This document shows, in pieces, positions 16,783 through 24,421 of a DNA stretch of 64,000 nucleotides. Below the pieces are notes generated by a model that was not told the origin of the DNA, ran no database searches, and worked only from the letters and a program-made list of their open reading frames with translations. The position numbers and the translations under genes are program-made. This stretch comes from Pseudoruegeria sp. SHC-113 (GTDB lineage: Bacteria; Pseudomonadota; Alphaproteobacteria; Rhodobacterales; Rhodobacteraceae), in assembly GCF_025376885.1 (NCBI RefSeq), contig NZ_JAHUBR010000001.1, positions 496,001 to 560,000 on the forward strand, given 5' to 3'. Numbering within the stretch: position 1 is the stretch's first letter; every line of letters begins with the position of its first letter.

Positions 16783-17723
16783 CGGGGCAGATCCTTCACA
16801 TCCACGAAGGTGAATTCCTCGCTGATATAGGAGAGCTTTGCAATCTCGGCGGTGATCCAGTCATGAAAGGCGCGGATGGCGGGGCGCGCCTCGCTGCCGG
16901 GCAGGCAGACGAAGCGGAAATGGGCGTCGATGGCGAGCGCGGTGCGGAACGGGGCCACGAGCCGCCCCTCCGCGATGTCCTTCACGATGAAGCCGCGCCG
17001 CCCCAACACGACACCAGCGCCGTTCAGGGCCGCGTCGATCGCGTGATCGGCCTGGGTGAACCGCGCCCCGCGCGTGGCGGCAAACTCGACGCCGACCGCC
17101 TGAAACCACGCGTGCCAATCGCAAGGCGGCTCCAGAAAGGCGATGGAATCATCATGCAGCAGGGGGGCTTCTTTCAGGCTTTCGATGGTGGGGAAGCGCG
17201 CGTGCATCTCCGGCGTCATCACCGGGGTGAGCCACTCGCGGGCCAGCGGGCGGGAGTGCAGGCCGGTGTCGGGCGAGGCCCCGAAGCGGATCGCCACGTC
17301 CACATCATCGCGCGCCAGATCGGCCATCTTCAGGGAGGCGGCGAAGCGCAGCTCGATCTCCGGGTGATCCTGCGCGAACTGGTAGAGCCGGGGGGCGAGC
17401 CATTTCGCGGTGAAGGCGGGCCCGGCGGTGACGCTGAGCGTGTTGCTCTCGCTCAAACGCCGCGCGCTGCGCCAGGCGCTGGCAAGCTGATCGAACCCTT
17501 CCGTTGCGCCGGGGCTCAGGGCCTTGCCTGCGGCCGTCAGTTCCACCGCGCGGTTGAGGCGGAGAAACAGCGGTTGCCCGAAATGGGCTTCAAGGGATTT
17601 GATCTGGAAGGAAAGCGCCGCCGGCGTGACGTTCAACTCCGCAGCCGCCTTGGCAAAGCTTAGGTGGCGGGCGGCGGCCTCAAAGGCGCGCAGGGCGGTG
17701 AGCGGGGGCAGGCGATCCGGCAT
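16779..17723 (-). CDS. LysR-family transcriptional regulator, GcvA-like
   Basis: A 314-residue LysR regulator: winged helix at residues 7-65 (LTALRAFEAAARHLSFAKAA, then LNVTPAALSFQIKSLE), and a periplasmic-binding-like effector domain from about 90. The N-terminus LPPLTALRAFEAAARHLSF is characteristic of the GcvA subgroup. It is translationally coupled to the DMT exporter downstream. The 110 bases between it and the divergent small gene at 17834 probably contain its operator. Confidence 0.88.
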   Translation of the reverse strand: MPDRLPPLTALRAFEAAARHLSFAKAAAELNVTPAALSFQIKSLEAHFGQPLFLRLNRAVELTAAGKALSPGATEGFDQLASAWRSARRLSESNTLSVTAGPAFTAKWLAPRLYQFAQDHPEIELRFAASLKMADLARDDVDVAIRFGASPDTGLHSRPLAREWLTPVMTPEMHARFPTIESLKEAPLLHDDSIAFLEPPCDWHAWFQAVGVEFAATRGARFTQADHAIDAALNGAGVVLGRRGFIVKDIAEGRLVAPFRTALAIDAHFRFVCLPGSEARPAIRAFHDWITAEIAKLSYISEEFTFVDVKDLPR

Positions 17724-17833
17724 TTCACATAAGTAAAACTAAACTGACGCCTTGGAAAGTCTCGTTTGTGGCTTTCTTTGCGAGGCTCCATATTGGGTGC
17801 AGTTCAGAAACACTTAAGGAAAGCGAGATCGAG

Positions 17834-17953
17834 ATGTTCGAGAGCACCGCCCAGACCCGCACCCGCGACGCGATCCGCGCCGCCCACGCCGAACGCGGCG
17901 CAGCCTTTGCCGGCCTGATGAGCCGCCTGTTCACCCGCCACACTTCCCGCTGA
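17834..17953 (+). CDS. Small hypothetical protein, 39 residues
   Basis: A 39-residue basic, helical protein (MFESTAQTRTRDAIRAAHAE, then a hydrophobic stretch and LFTRHTSR). It resembles small unnamed Rhodobacterales proteins with a T/R-rich N-terminus and an AHxERG segment, but I cannot name it. Support comes from an AAGGA/GCGAG-rich upstream region and a perfect intrinsic terminator 28 bases after the stop, which makes this a monocistronic unit. Codon use is ordinary for the window. Confidence 0.55.
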   Translation: MFESTAQTRTRDAIRAAHAERGAAFAGLMSRLFTRHTSR

Positions 17954-17980
17954 TCGTTTCCAGTAGATCCGTGGAAAGCA

Positions 17981-18021
17981 AAGGGCCGGCCTCCTGTTCA
18001 GAGTGCCGGCCCTTCCTTTTT
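17981..18021 (+). terminator. Intrinsic terminator of the small gene
   Basis: AAGGGCCGGC (17981-17990) pairs perfectly with GCCGGCCCTT (18005-18014), followed by CCTTTTTG. This is a textbook Rho-independent terminator for the + strand; it also separates the unit from the convergent phaB gene. Confidence 0.85.
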
Positions 18022-18037
18022 GTCCGCTGGCGCGCGA

Positions 18038-18763
18038 TCAGCTCATGTACTGGCCGCCATTGGCGGAGATGGTGGAGCCGGTGATGAAGGCGGCGTCATC
18101 CGAAGCAAGGAAAGCCACGCAGCGCGCGATCTCGTCGGCCTCGCCGAGGCGGCCCACCGGGATCTGCGGCAGGATAACCTCGTTCATCACTTTTTCAGGG
18201 ATCGTGCTCATCATCTCGGTGTTGATGTAGCCCGGGCAGATCACGTTCACGGTGATGCCTGCGCGTGCGCCTTCCTGGGCCAGCGCCTTGGTGAAGCCGA
18301 TGTCGCCGGCTTTCGAGGCGGCGTAGTTGGCCTGGGCGAACTGGCCTTTCTGGCCGTTGATGGAGGAGATCGTCACGATCCGGCCGAACTTGCGCTCGCG
18401 CATCCCGCCCCAGACGTTGTGGCTCATGTTGAAGACGCCGGTGAGGTTGGTGTCGATCACCTCGTGCCATTGCTCGGGCGTCATGCGGTGGAAGGGGGCG
18501 TCGCGGGTGATGCCCGCGTTGTTGACGAGCACGTCGACGGGGCCAACCTCGGCCTCGACCTTGGCGATGCCTTCTTTGCAGGCGTCATAATCGCCGACGG
18601 ACCATTTGAAGGTAGCGATGCCGGTTTCGGCGGTGAAGGCTTTCGCGGCCTCATCGTTGCCGCCGTAGGTGGCGGCGACGTTGTAGCCCTCGGCTTTCAG
18701 TTTCTTTGCGATGGCGGCGCCGATGCCGCGTGTGCCGCCGGTGACAAGTGCTGTTCTGGCCAT
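18038..18763 (-). CDS. phaB: Acetoacetyl-CoA reductase PhaB
   Basis: A 241-residue short-chain dehydrogenase. TGGTRGIG at residues 8-15 is the NADPH-binding loop; NNAGITRD, the Ser of ISSINGQKGQ and YAASKAG (Tyr-x3-Lys) are the catalytic elements, and the FHRMTPEQWHEVIDTNL block is typical of PhaB. It reduces acetoacetyl-CoA to (R)-3-hydroxybutyryl-CoA for polyhydroxybutyrate and for entry into the ethylmalonyl-CoA pathway. A GGGAGGAGC ribosome site precedes the ATG. It lies 76 bases downstream of phaA behind a terminator-like hairpin. Confidence 0.95.
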   Translation of the reverse strand: MARTALVTGGTRGIGAAIAKKLKAEGYNVAATYGGNDEAAKAFTAETGIATFKWSVGDYDACKEGIAKVEAEVGPVDVLVNNAGITRDAPFHRMTPEQWHEVIDTNLTGVFNMSHNVWGGMRERKFGRIVTISSINGQKGQFAQANYAASKAGDIGFTKALAQEGARAGITVNVICPGYINTEMMSTIPEKVMNEVILPQIPVGRLGEADEIARCVAFLASDDAAFITGSTISANGGQYMS

Positions 18764-18798
18764 GGATGCTCCTCCCGGGCGCGTAATCAAATTTCCCA

Positions 18799-18832
18799 AA
18801 AAAATTGGGGCGCGCAATTTTCTTGCGCGCCC
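18799..18832 (-). terminator. Intercistronic terminator/attenuator between phaA and phaB
   Basis: On the minus strand GGGCGCGCAA and TTGCGCGCCC (plus coordinates 18823-18832 and 18808-18817) form a 10-bp stem with a GAAAA loop, followed by CAATTTTTTT. It begins 7 bases after the phaA stop and lies before phaB, so phaB expression depends on readthrough or on an internal promoter. Confidence 0.75.
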
Positions 18833-18839
18833 GTTTGTC

Positions 18840-20015
18840 TTAGTCGCGTTCGACGCAGAGGGCAACGCCCATGCCGCCGCCGATGCAAAGTGTCGCAAGG
18901 CCCTTCTTGGCGTCGCGGCGCTGCATCTCGAACAGCAGCGTGTTCAGCACGCGGCAGCCGGAGGCACCGATGGGGTGGCCGATGGCGATCGCGCCGCCGT
19001 TGACGTTCACGATGGCCGGATCCCAGCCCATCTCCTTGTTGACGGCGCAGGCCTGTGCCGCGAAGGCCTCGTTGGCTTCCACGAGATCCAGATCGGAGGC
19101 GGACCAGCCGGCCTTCTCCAGCGCCTTGCGCGAGGCGTAGATCGGGCCAACGCCCATGACGGAGGGATCAAGGCCAGCGGTCGCGTAGGAGGCGATGCGG
19201 GCGAGCGGTTTGATGCCGCGCTTCTCGGCGTTCTCAGCGCTCATCAGCAGCACGGCGGCCGCACCGTCGTTCAGGCCGGAGGCGTTGGCAGCCGTGACGG
19301 AGCCGTCCTTGGTGAAGGCCGGGCGCAGTTTCTGCATGGCTTCGATCGTCGCGCCGTGGCGGATGTATTCATCGCTGTCCACCACGATGTCGCCCTTGCG
19401 GGTGGAAATCGTGACGGCGGTGATCTCATCGGCGAATTTGCCGGCCTTCTGCGCGGCTTCGGCTTTGTTCTGGGAAGCGACGGCGAATTCATCCTGCTGC
19501 TCGCGTGAAATCTGCCATTTCTCAGCGACATTCTCGGCCGTCTGGCCCATATGGTAGCCGTTGAAGGCGTCCCAGAGGCCGTCCTTGATCATGGAGTCGA
19601 TGTACTTCATGTCGCCCATTTTCTGGCCCTGACGCAGGTTGGCGACATGGGGGGACATGGACATGTTTTCCTGACCGCCAGCGGCCACGATATCGGCATC
19701 GCCGAGCATGATGTGCTGGGCGCCAAGCGCCACCGCGCGCAGGCCGGAGCCGCAGACCTGGTTGAGGCCCCAGGCGGCGCTTTCGATCGGCAGGCCGGCG
19801 TTCACATGCGCCTGACGGGCCGGGTTCTGGCCCTGGCCGCCGGTCAGCACCTGGCCGAGGATGGTTTCGGAAACGTCGCCTTTCTCGATCCCGGCACGCT
19901 CGACAATGGCTTCGAGCACGATCTTGCCCAGATCATGGGCGGGGGTATTTGCAAAGGAACCAAGGAAAGAGCCGACCGGGGTCCGGGCGGCGGAGGCGAT
20001 AACGACATTCGTCAT
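18840..20015 (-). CDS. phaA: Acetyl-CoA acetyltransferase (beta-ketothiolase) PhaA
   Basis: A 391-residue thiolase. The acylated nucleophile is Cys88 in [11 protein letters not shown]; the C-terminal catalytic motifs are [15 protein letters not shown] (His) and CIGGGMG (Cys). It condenses two acetyl-CoA to acetoacetyl-CoA, feeding PhaB. Length and start match PhaA of relatives; an upstream in-frame start adding 11 residues has no homology. Together with phaB and mcl1 (56439) it belongs to the C2/C4 assimilation network. phaC is not in the window. Confidence 0.95.
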   Translation of the reverse strand: MTNVVIASAARTPVGSFLGSFANTPAHDLGKIVLEAIVERAGIEKGDVSETILGQVLTGGQGQNPARQAHVNAGLPIESAAWGLNQVCGSGLRAVALGAQHIMLGDADIVAAGGQENMSMSPHVANLRQGQKMGDMKYIDSMIKDGLWDAFNGYHMGQTAENVAEKWQISREQQDEFAVASQNKAEAAQKAGKFADEITAVTISTRKGDIVVDSDEYIRHGATIEAMQKLRPAFTKDGSVTAANASGLNDGAAAVLLMSAENAEKRGIKPLARIASYATAGLDPSVMGVGPIYASRKALEKAGWSASDLDLVEANEAFAAQACAVNKEMGWDPAIVNVNGGAIAIGHPIGASGCRVLNTLLFEMQRRDAKKGLATLCIGGGMGVALCVERD

Positions 20016-20172
20016 GGGGTGAGTCCTCTCCCAAATGAAATCTGGCAAGGCTCGGCCACGGCACGCGCGGCCTGTTATCTCGCCGGTGCAGCATTATTGG
20101 TAGGGACATTGCTGCGAAACAGCAACGGACAGGGTGTCTCACATAATGGGCAAATGCCGTTTGTTTGCGCAA

Positions 20173-21012
20173 TCAGGCGCGTTTGCGGCCGGTTTCCGCC
20201 TCCCACGGGGGGTGAATCGTGGGCGCGGCGAAGAAATAGCCCTGCATGCAATCGATGCCGAGCCGCAGGAGGTATTCCGCGTCGGCCCGTGATTCGACGC
20301 CCTCGGCCACGGTGTACATGTCGAAGTGTTCGCCGATGGAGAGCAGGGCGCGGGCCAGCACCTGATTGTCTGCATCTGTGGCGATGTTGCGGATGAACTG
20401 GCTGTCGATCTTCAGGATGTCGAAATAGAACTGCTTGAGGTAGCGGAAGGCCGTGTAGCCCGCGCCGAAATCATCCAGCGCGAAGGCCACGCCTTTGTCC
20501 TGCAGGCCCGCCATGAAGGTGGTAACGAGCTCTGGCATGAGCATGGCGCTGGATTCGGTAATCTCGAGGATCAGCCGCTCGCCGATGCGGGGGGCGGCGG
20601 TGAGCCCGGCCTCCAGCGTGCGCTGCCATTGCGGATAGCCGATGGAGCGCGCTGACATGTTGATCGAGAGCCGCAGGCTGGGCTGTTCGGCCAGTGTGCG
20701 CAGGCCGAGCGCGAGGGCGGTGCAATCGATCTGGCGGCCCAGATCGCTTTCTTCCGCCACGCCGATGAAATCGCGTGCGGGGATCACGCGGCCGGTGTCG
20801 TCGAAAATACGGATCAGCCCTTCATAGAAGGCCACGCCGCCGCCCTTCTTGGCGCGCATCACAGGCTGGTAGGCGAGCGCCACCTCCCGATGGGCGAGCG
20901 CGCGAGAGACCATGGCCAGCGTATCGCGATTGCGCGAGGCGGTGGCGGCGGCGAGGGGGCTTTGGTGATGGGCGGGAACATCCCGCAGGCGATCCTGAAA
21001 CTGAGGCGACAT
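20173..21012 (-). CDS. EAL-domain cyclic-di-GMP phosphodiesterase
   Basis: A 279-residue stand-alone EAL protein. The signature appears as EGLIR (64-68), followed by INMSAR, EITES, DDFGAGYTAFRYL, KIDSQF, AEGVES and CMQGYFFAAP. All metal- and substrate-binding positions that I can check are conserved, so it is predicted to be active. There is no membrane segment, PAS or GGDEF domain; the N-terminal 30 residues are short and uncharacterised. It is divergent from tag and 157 bases upstream of phaA on the same strand. Confidence 0.9.
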   Translation of the reverse strand: MSPQFQDRLRDVPAHHQSPLAAATASRNRDTLAMVSRALAHREVALAYQPVMRAKKGGGVAFYEGLIRIFDDTGRVIPARDFIGVAEESDLGRQIDCTALALGLRTLAEQPSLRLSINMSARSIGYPQWQRTLEAGLTAAPRIGERLILEITESSAMLMPELVTTFMAGLQDKGVAFALDDFGAGYTAFRYLKQFYFDILKIDSQFIRNIATDADNQVLARALLSIGEHFDMYTVAEGVESRADAEYLLRLGIDCMQGYFFAAPTIHPPWEAETGRKRA

Positions 21013-21170
21013 CCGGCAATCCTTCTGGCAACAGCCACAGCATGGATCGCGACAGGTTTATCAGTGGTAAAGATTCTTATTTTGTTCTAATTTTCGAACA
21101 ATGCCGTTTGAAGGGAAATTTTACCGCTTCAGGCGCAACAATCAGGCAGGGCGATCAGGAAGGCAGAACC

Positions 21171-21740
21171 ATGGAACGATGCGGCTGGGTGGGCTCAGAG
21201 CAGATCTATCTGGACTATCACGACACCGAGTGGGGCGTGCCCGAATACGACAGCCGTGCGCTCTGGGAGAAGCTGATTCTCGACGGGTTTCAGGCCGGGC
21301 TGAGCTGGATCACCATTCTGAAAAAGCGGGAGAATTTCCGTGCCGCTTTTGAGGGCTTCGATCCCGATGTCATCGCGGGCTGGGGCGAGGCCGAGGTGCA
21401 GCGCCTGCTTGCCGATCCTGGCATCGTGCGCCATCGCGGCAAGATCGAGGCCACCATCGGCAATGCCCGCGCCTGGCAGAAGATCGAGGCCGATCGGGGG
21501 TTTGACCGCTTCCTCTGGGATTACGTCGGCGGCGCGCCGATCCAGAACAGCTTTGTCACGCTGGCCGAAGTCCCCGCCGAAACTCCGCTCTCCAAGCAGA
21601 TCTCCAAGGATCTGAAGAAAGCGGGCTTCCGTTTCTGCGGGCCGACGATTGTCTATGCCTTCATGCAGGCGGTGGGCATGGTCAATGATCACCTCGTGAC
21701 CTGCCCGCGCCATGACGCGGTGAAGGCGCTGGCACGGTGA
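21171..21740 (+). CDS. tag: DNA-3-methyladenine glycosylase I
   Basis: A 189-residue Tag. The N-terminus MERCGWVGSEQIYLDYHDTE carries the zinc ligands Cys4 and His17; the C-terminus NDHLVTCPRH carries His174 and Cys178, matching the spacing of the E. coli enzyme. FQAGLSWITILKKRENFR is the family's base-recognition block. It excises 3-methyladenine from alkylated DNA. AGGAAGGCAG precedes the ATG; the frame extends far upstream but without homology. Confidence 0.93.
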   Translation: MERCGWVGSEQIYLDYHDTEWGVPEYDSRALWEKLILDGFQAGLSWITILKKRENFRAAFEGFDPDVIAGWGEAEVQRLLADPGIVRHRGKIEATIGNARAWQKIEADRGFDRFLWDYVGGAPIQNSFVTLAEVPAETPLSKQISKDLKKAGFRFCGPTIVYAFMQAVGMVNDHLVTCPRHDAVKALAR

Positions 21741-21753
21741 AGGTACTGGCGCG

Positions 21754-22695
21754 CTAGGCGCGGTAATCCTCGAACCCCGGCGTGCCGGCCACGTCCGGGT
21801 GGCGGCGGACGTAGTCGGCCTTGATCGTGGCGGTGCCGTCTTGCGGATTGTCGTGTCGCCAGCCGGGTGGGTTGATGGCATAGCCGAAGCGCTGGCGCAG
21901 GCTCAGGCCGGGCTGGGTCATGTCGCGCAGCACGGCGACCCATTCGTGGAAGGCCACCCGCAGCGGATTGAACGTGCCGATATTGGTGACAAGCCCGTAA
22001 TCGACCTTCTCGTCCTCCCGTTCGGGCACGAAGGTGCCGAACATCTTGTCCCACATAATGAAGACCCCGGCGTAATTCGCGTCCAGATAGCGCGCGTTGC
22101 GGCCGTGGTGGACGCGGTGGTGGCTCGGCGTGTTCATCACCGCCTCAAACCAGCGCGGCATCTTTCCGATGGCCTCGGTGTGGATCCAGAACTGGTAGAT
22201 CAGGTTGATGCCGCCCACGAAGAGCACCATGGCCGGGTGAAAGCCCAACAGGATCAGCGGCGCGCGTACGATCATCATGAAGGTGAAGGTGCCCGTCCAT
22301 GTCTGGCGCAGGGCGGTTGTCAGATTGTAGTGCTGGCTGGAATGGTGGTTTACGTGGCTCGCCCAAACCCAGCGGATGCGGTGTCCGAAGCGGTGCACCC
22401 AGTAGTAGCGCAGATCATCGAGCACGAAGCAGAGCAGCACCACCCAAGCCGAGGTGCCCAGATCCAGCGGCGTGAGCGCCCAGAGGAACATGAAGAAGCC
22501 CCAGGCAATGAAGCCCAGCACGATGCCGCTCGCCACGCTGCCCGCGCCCATGATCAGCGACGTCATCGCGTCCTGCATCTCGTAGCGGCCACCCCGGTGC
22601 TTGGTGGCGATCCAGATAATCTCGATCAGGATGGCGGCGATGAAGAAGGGCACCGCGAAATTCACGACGTCGGGGTAGGTGAGCATATCGGTCAT
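21754..22695 (-). CDS. Sterol desaturase / fatty acid hydroxylase family protein
   Basis: A 313-residue membrane di-iron protein with several membrane helices and the three histidine clusters of the family: HRFGH, HVNHHSSQHYN and SHHRVHHG. The family hydroxylates or desaturates lipids; the bacterial substrate is unknown. The ATG overlaps the stop of the preceding 131-residue gene (ATGA), so they are co-translated. Confidence 0.88.
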   Translation of the reverse strand: MTDMLTYPDVVNFAVPFFIAAILIEIIWIATKHRGGRYEMQDAMTSLIMGAGSVASGIVLGFIAWGFFMFLWALTPLDLGTSAWVVLLCFVLDDLRYYWVHRFGHRIRWVWASHVNHHSSQHYNLTTALRQTWTGTFTFMMIVRAPLILLGFHPAMVLFVGGINLIYQFWIHTEAIGKMPRWFEAVMNTPSHHRVHHGRNARYLDANYAGVFIMWDKMFGTFVPEREDEKVDYGLVTNIGTFNPLRVAFHEWVAVLRDMTQPGLSLRQRFGYAINPPGWRHDNPQDGTATIKADYVRRHPDVAGTPGFEDYRA

Positions 22696-23087
22696 GCGGC
22701 GAGCTCCTGTATCTTTTCTTGCCAGAGGGGCCGCTCTTCGGCGGTGAGGCGCAAGCGCGGGCCGGGGGAGGCGAAGCTGTGGAGATCCACGCGCAGGCCG
22801 CAGCGGTTGGGTTTGGCCACGGCACCGGCCAGTCCGCGGGCCACGGTGTCGGCCCCGAAGGCCCAGATCAGCACGCCGCCGGCATCGGTCTCCACCAGCG
22901 CGCTGCGGCCATCCTGCGCCAGCAGCACCCGCCCGCCCTCGCGCGCGGGCATGTGGCGCGCCAGCGCGCGGCGCACGTCGTCCTCGCTCTGAAAGGCAAA
23001 GGGGTGCGAGACGCCAAGCAGGCGTATCGTCAGCGCAACGGCGATCAGGCCGAAAACGACAAGCGGTCCCAGAACCGAAAGTGGCAT
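22692..23087 (-). CDS. Hypothetical membrane-anchored protein, 131 residues
   Basis: One N-terminal membrane helix (residues about 4-24) followed by a small soluble domain of roughly 100 residues with alternating strands (GRVLLAQDGRSALVETDAGG). I do not recognise the family. It is the first gene of a two-gene operon with the sterol-desaturase-like protein, with which it shares a 4-base overlap, so a role connected to that membrane enzyme is plausible. Confidence 0.65.
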   Translation of the reverse strand: MPLSVLGPLVVFGLIAVALTIRLLGVSHPFAFQSEDDVRRALARHMPAREGGRVLLAQDGRSALVETDAGGVLIWAFGADTVARGLAGAVAKPNRCGLRVDLHSFASPGPRLRLTAEERPLWQEKIQELAA

Positions 23088-23190
23088 GATGTCCTCCCGG
23101 GGAAAATCTCGGCCAGCCCTTTGTTTCCTGTCAATCCGGACGTTGGGTCAGCGGGGCTGCAAGGCGCACTGGGCGGCCTCTGCGTATGCG

Positions 23191-23216
23191 TTAACAGGCC
23201 GCTAACGGGCTGCTAA
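23191..23216. promoter_or_regulatory. CtrA-like TTAA-N7-CTAA-N7-CTAA repeat
   Basis: TTAA (23191-23194), CTAA (23202-23205) and CTAA (23213-23216) are spaced exactly 7 bases apart, each in a TAAC context, so three TAAC units repeat at 11-base intervals, about one helical turn. The alphaproteobacterial cell-cycle regulator CtrA binds TTAA-N7-TTAA, so this is a plausible but degenerate site. Confidence 0.4.
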
Positions 23217-23289
23217 CGCGGCACGGGGCAATCTGTGCCTGCGTGACGCTGATGCGTTCGAGGTCTTTTAATTACCTGTTTCTGTTACC

Positions 23290-23486
23290 AAACATTTCGG
23301 CGGTGGCCCGAGCGGAGTTGTGCCCGCGACGGCTGTGTGTAACCGCCTGACCACCTACTTGTTTTAGCTGCCAAGACCACACGGCAACACGCGCATCCCC
23401 AGGAGGGTTTCGGCCCTCCGGTGCCCCGGAACGTGCTTCAATTCTGCCTGCCCTGGCGAATCCACGTTCCGGGGTGTTTTCCTTTT
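23290..23486 (+). ncRNA. Candidate small RNA ending in an orphan terminator
   Basis: A perfect 12-bp stem, CCCCGGAACGTG (23424-23435) with CACGTTCCGGGG (23463-23474), is followed by TGTTTTCCTTTT. No gene on the + strand ends near it. Upstream lie a GGAGGG-TTTC-GGCCCTCC hairpin (23402-23419) and a GGCGGT/ACCGCC pairing. This pattern suggests a transcript of about 100-200 bases. I do not recognise a known RNA family; the 5' end given is a guess. Confidence 0.35.
23424..23486 (+). terminator. Orphan Rho-independent terminator
   Basis: The 12-bp perfect stem (23424-23435 with 23463-23474) is followed by a T-rich tract (TGTTTTCCTTTT). Its position, more than 100 bases before the next gene and with no gene ending upstream, implies either a small RNA or a transcription leader of the parvulin-like gene. 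Confidence 0.75.
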
Positions 23487-23593
23487 GGATTTCGCCAAAT
23501 GCCCGCCGGCTTGCCCGCCAGCCGTACTGGACACCCAAGCCGCCTTCGTGCTTCCTTCGGGGCAAACCTCTGATCCCGAAGGCCGTTTGTCCG

Positions 23594-24421
23594 ATGCTCC
23601 GATCTCTCCTGCGTGAACCGCTCCTGCATTTTGCTCTGATCGGCGTGGTGCTGTTTGCCGTCTTCGCCATGCGCAACCCGGAGGCCGGGGCGCAGGCTGA
23701 TGCTCGGGTGATCGTAATCGATGACGCCGATGTAGAGCGGCTGCGGCAGAATTTCACCTCCGTCTGGAACCGCCCGCCCGAGCCCGAGGTGCTGGAGGGG
23801 CTGGTCGAGAATTACATCTACGAGGAAGTGCTGGTGCGCGAGGCACTGGCCTTGGGGATGGATCAGGGCGATGCGGTGATCCGTCAGCGCCTGCGTCAGA
23901 AGATGGAGTTCCTCGCTTCCGCTGCTGCCGAGGCCGTGGCACCGACTGAAGACGAGATCGCGGCCTTTCACGCGGAGAATGCAGCGGCCTACACCCGCCC
24001 TGCCCGAATCGGCTTCCAGCAGATTTTCCTTGGTGACAACGGGGTAGAGGCGGACGCCGTGGCGATGTTGAAGGATCTGGAAAATGGTTTGGACTGGCAA
24101 ACCCTCGGCGCGATGAGCCTGTTGCCGCCGGAACTGTCGTCTGCTCCGCGTGCGGCAATCGAAAGCCTGTTTGGTCCTGGTTTTTACTCGGAACTCGATG
24201 GTGCGGAGCCGGCGCAATGGTTTGGGCCTGTGCGCTCAGGATATGGGCTGCACATCGCGCGCATCACTGAAGTGATACCAGCACAAACCCTGCCCCTGGA
24301 AGACGTACGATCGAAGGTTGAGGCGGACCTCAAGCAAGCCCGCGCGGCCGAGATGGCCGAGAAGCAGCGCGCCTTTCTCTTGGGGCGCTACACCGTCGAG
24401 CGGGCGGAGGCGGCGCAATGA
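23594..24421 (+). CDS. Membrane-anchored parvulin-type peptidyl-prolyl isomerase
   Basis: A 275-residue protein with one N-terminal membrane helix (MLRSLLREPLLHFALIGVVLF...) and a periplasmic part: a SurA/PpiD-like helical segment (about 60-120) and a divergent rotamase domain (about 130-240) ending in a conserved SGYGLHIARI motif. It probably assists folding of exported proteins. Its stop overlaps the hupE-like start (ATGA). This pairing with a HupE/UreJ protein suggests the isomerase and the membrane protein work together. Confidence 0.78.
   Translation: MLRSLLREPLLHFALIGVVLFAVFAMRNPEAGAQADARVIVIDDADVERLRQNFTSVWNRPPEPEVLEGLVENYIYEEVLVREALALGMDQGDAVIRQRLRQKMEFLASAAAEAVAPTEDEIAAFHAENAAAYTRPARIGFQQIFLGDNGVEADAVAMLKDLENGLDWQTLGAMSLLPPELSSAPRAAIESLFGPGFYSELDGAEPAQWFGPVRSGYGLHIARITEVIPAQTLPLEDVRSKVEADLKQARAAEMAEKQRAFLLGRYTVERAEAAQ

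Larger units (their letters stand above)
23088..23593. other. 506-base non-coding region
   Basis: There is no credible gene in this gap between the divergent 131-residue gene and the parvulin-like gene. It holds a triple TTAA/CTAA-type repeat (23191-23216), a GGCGGT...ACCGCC pairing and a strong orphan terminator (23424-23486). It is the largest gene-free stretch in the window and likely contains regulatory DNA and perhaps a small RNA gene. Confidence 0.7.

Noticed and set aside
23088-23593. tRNA or SRP/6S RNA gene in the large gap
   Set aside because: No T-loop GGTTCGA box, no SRP GGAAGCAGC-type loop and no confident 6S pattern; kept only as an unnamed RNA candidate.
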